From Thetidibacter halocola (GTDB lineage: Bacteria; Pseudomonadota; Alphaproteobacteria; Rhodobacterales; Rhodobacteraceae), in assembly GCF_018224955.1 (NCBI RefSeq), contig NZ_JAGTUU010000003.1, forward strand, positions 496,001 through 560,000: a DNA stretch of 64,000 bases, in the 5' to 3' direction. Position 1 is the stretch's first letter; each line of letters begins with the position of its first letter. The notes under the pieces were generated by a model. The model searched no databases. It was not told the origin of the DNA and saw only the letters and a list, made by a program, of their open reading frames with translations. Made by a program: the position numbers and the translations under genes. Positions 62,156-64,000 of the stretch are shown one piece after another.

Positions 62156-64000
62156 ATGATATTCGGACTAGACGGCGTCGAGATCGGCCTGATCATCGTT
62201 TTCCTCATGCTCTTCGGGGCAATTCTGACCGGCTTCCCGGTGGCTTTCGCCATCGGTGGCGCAGGTGTTCTCTCCTTCGGCGTGATCGCCGCGCTGGACA
62301 GCGCGGGCCTGCTGATCCACCAGGCCATCGATACAAGCTCTGCAGCCTATCAGGCCGTGCTTTCCAGCGGGGTGCCGGCCAAGGGTATTACGCTGTTCAC
62401 CTATCCAGACCTTCCAAGGGTCGCGACCGAGTCGATCTTCCCGGACGGCAACGCGCAGAACGCGCTGAACCGGGTGATCGGCTTCATCACCAACCGCATC
62501 AACGAGCGCGTCATCGCGGGGCAAAGCATCGAAACGCTGCTGGCGGTCCTGATGTTCGTCCTGATGGGTATCGTCCTTGAACGCTCCAAGATCGCGAACG
62601 ACCTGCTGACCACGATGGCGCGCGTCTTTGGCCCGCTGCCGGGTGGCCTCGCGGTGTCGATCGTCGTCGTGGGCGCGTTCCTCGCGGCCTCGACCGGCAT
62701 TGTCGGCGCGACCGTGGTGACGATGGGCCTGCTCGCCCTGCCAACCATGTTGCGAAACAACTATTCGCCGGAACTGGCGACGGGCGTGATCGCGGCGAGC
62801 GGAACCCTGGGGCAGATCATCCCGCCCTCGATCGTGATCGTTCTGCTTGGCACGCTGGCGGGCGACCTCTATTCCGCCGCGCAGGAAGAACGCGCGCAAC
62901 TGGCCGGCTGCACCGACGCGCTGACCTACCTGGGTGAGCCGGCGGTCCTGTCGGTCGGCACGCTGTTCCAGGCGGCACTGTTGCCGGGCATCCTGCTGGC
63001 CCTGCTCTACGGTCTCTATGCCTTCGGCTTTGCCATGCTGAACCCGTCCAAGGCCCCGGCCGTGGAAATGGGCGACAGCATGGGCGAGGTGCGGACCCGC
63101 GGCGAGTCCTTCACCTGGTTCATCGGCGTGCCGGTCGCGATCATCGCGGGCACGATCCTGCTGGGGCAGGTGAATGTCGTCGGCAGCCAGGACACGACCG
63201 TGTCCAGCTTCTCGGATATCGGCGAGGCCGCGAGCCTGCGCACAAACGTCTCCGAAGGCTGCCAGGCCGCGATGGTCGAACTGCACGGGCAGGAGGCCTG
63301 GGATACGGCGATTGCCGAACAGCAGGCCATCGACGCGGCGGGCGGAGCCCAGCAGAGCGAGCGGCGCAGCCCCGAGGAGATCGAGGCCCTGCGCGTGCAG
63401 AAGATCGCCGACGCGGCCCCCATCGGCACCGGCATCGCCACGCTGGCGGTGATCTTCGGCCTGATCCTGGCCATCGCGCGGGGCATCTCGCCCTCGTCCG
63501 ATCCGCGGCCCCTGGCCATCGGAGCTGGCGGCGTGGTGCTGGGCCTGGTCGTCGACGCCGTGGCCATCAATCCGCTGACCTCGGCGGGCGTCACCGTGGC
63601 GCTGATGGTCGTGCCCTGGGCGATTGCGGTCTATGGCTGCTATTTCGCCTTCATCCGCCTGGCGCAGAACGAACTGCTGCGCGTGGTCTTCCCGCCGCTG
63701 GTGCTGATCGTCGCGGTGCTGGGCTCGATCCTCGGTGGAATCACCAACCCGACGCCCGCGGCGGCGCTGGGGGCTGCGGGCGCGATCATGCTGGCCGCCT
63801 ACCGCAAGCTGAAGGACGAGGAAAAGTCGCCCAAGGTCATCATCTGGTCGACCCTGTCGGTCGTGCTGCTGATCCTGGTCGGCATCAACTTCGACCTGCG
63901 GATCAACACCGAAAGCGTCAGTGCCGAAAGCTGGGCGGCCTTCTTCTTCGCCAACGCGCTGTATCTCTACGCGCTGTTCGGGCTGCTGTTCAGCTGCTGG
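62156..64000 (+). CDS. takM: TRAP large permease subunit (TakM-like), truncated at the window edge
   Basis: 615 codons to the right edge, no stop reached. ATG 62156 follows AAGGGGCAGGGCAC. DctM core motifs: LMLFGAILTGFPVAFAIGGA, LEAFMG-type LVLMGIVLERSKIAND in a variant form, ASTGIVGATVVTMGLLALP, and ASGTLGQIIPPSIVIVLLG. Two soluble insertions stand out: about residues 55-115 (PAKGITLFTYPDLPRVATES) and about residues 335-415 (QDTTVSSFSDIGEAASLRTN to EEIEALRVQKI). These make it much longer than DctM at 5752-7233. Last TRAP gene seen; the end is missing. Confidence 0.88.
   Translation, partial: MIFGLDGVEIGLIIVFLMLFGAILTGFPVAFAIGGAGVLSFGVIAALDSAGLLIHQAIDTSSAAYQAVLSSGVPAKGITLFTYPDLPRVATESIFPDGNAQNALNRVIGFITNRINERVIAGQSIETLLAVLMFVLMGIVLERSKIANDLLTTMARVFGPLPGGLAVSIVVVGAFLAASTGIVGATVVTMGLLALPTMLRNNYSPELATGVIAASGTLGQIIPPSIVIVLLGTLAGDLYSAAQEERAQLAGCTDALTYLGEPAVLSVGTLFQAALLPGILLALLYGLYAFGFAMLNPSKAPAVEMGDSMGEVRTRGESFTWFIGVPVAIIAGTILLGQVNVVGSQDTTVSSFSDIGEAASLRTNVSEGCQAAMVELHGQEAWDTAIAEQQAIDAAGGAQQSERRSPEEIEALRVQKIADAAPIGTGIATLAVIFGLILAIARGISPSSDPRPLAIGAGGVVLGLVVDAVAINPLTSAGVTVALMVVPWAIAVYGCYFAFIRLAQNELLRVVFPPLVLIVAVLGSILGGITNPTPAAALGAAGAIMLAAYRKLKDEEKSPKVIIWSTLSVVLLILVGINFDLRINTESVSAESWAAFFFANALYLYALFGLLFSCW

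Overview
The window is about 64 kb of GC-rich, densely coding chromosome. Gene families, gene order and regulatory motifs point to an alphaproteobacterium of the Rhodobacteraceae/Roseobacter group. Supporting signs are two complete TRAP uptake systems, a Rhodobacter-type dct locus, an aglEFGAK alpha-glucoside operon, an alphaproteobacterial LexA box (GTTC-N7-GTTC), a SqrR/BigR-like operator and GC-rich intergenic repeats of the kind seen in roseobacters. I see no insertion sequence, prophage, CRISPR array, rRNA or replication origin; the region reads as core chromosome.

Layout. 1-7.3 kb: end of a DctB-type kinase, a DctD-like regulator lacking the sigma-54 contact loop, two exported proteins and dctPQM with DctD-like operators. 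7.3-14.8 kb: tpiA, a 2OG-Fe(II) oxygenase, an exported unknown, a TfoX/HesB/SufT group, a RimB-RimK fusion, a pirin and a polysaccharide deacetylase. 15.1-16 kb: two identical tRNA-Asp genes and an M15-like protein. 16.3-25.9 kb: an L,D-transpeptidase, lpxD-acp-KAS, a DAO-family oxidase, pgm, an EamA exporter and eno. 26-36.1 kb: glk, a GH1 glucosidase and a LacI regulator divergent from aglEFGAK. 36.2-41.3 kb: small envelope proteins, a rhodanese, uvrA and a Crp/Fnr regulator. 41.2-44.4 kb: valine catabolism, with two enzymes joined in one frame. 44.5-48.9 kb: a TupA-like ATP-grasp protein, a GT4 glycosyltransferase, a YbdK-type ligase and two paralogous unknowns. 49-53.7 kb: mmsA with a divergent LysR regulator, a CBS protein, coaD and small proteins. 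53.7-57.6 kb: gap, then ornithine cyclodeaminase and arginase with a divergent Lrp regulator. 57.7-64 kb: a Cache two-component system divergent from a TakPQM-type TRAP operon that runs off the right edge.

How the genes connect. The content is dominated by uptake and catabolism of organic acids, glucosides, valine and arginine, feeding lower glycolysis (tpiA, gap, eno) and gluconeogenesis. eno and gap share a palindrome of the form TGTTANCGNTAACA, suggesting one LacI-type central-carbon regulator. Each uptake operon has GC-rich hairpin structure between the binding-protein gene and the permease genes.

Most interesting points: the in-frame hydrolase-dehydrogenase fusion, the DctD variant paired with dct operators, the paralogous pair near 48 kb, and the lpxD-acp-KAS cluster whose LpxD has lost a normally conserved histidine.
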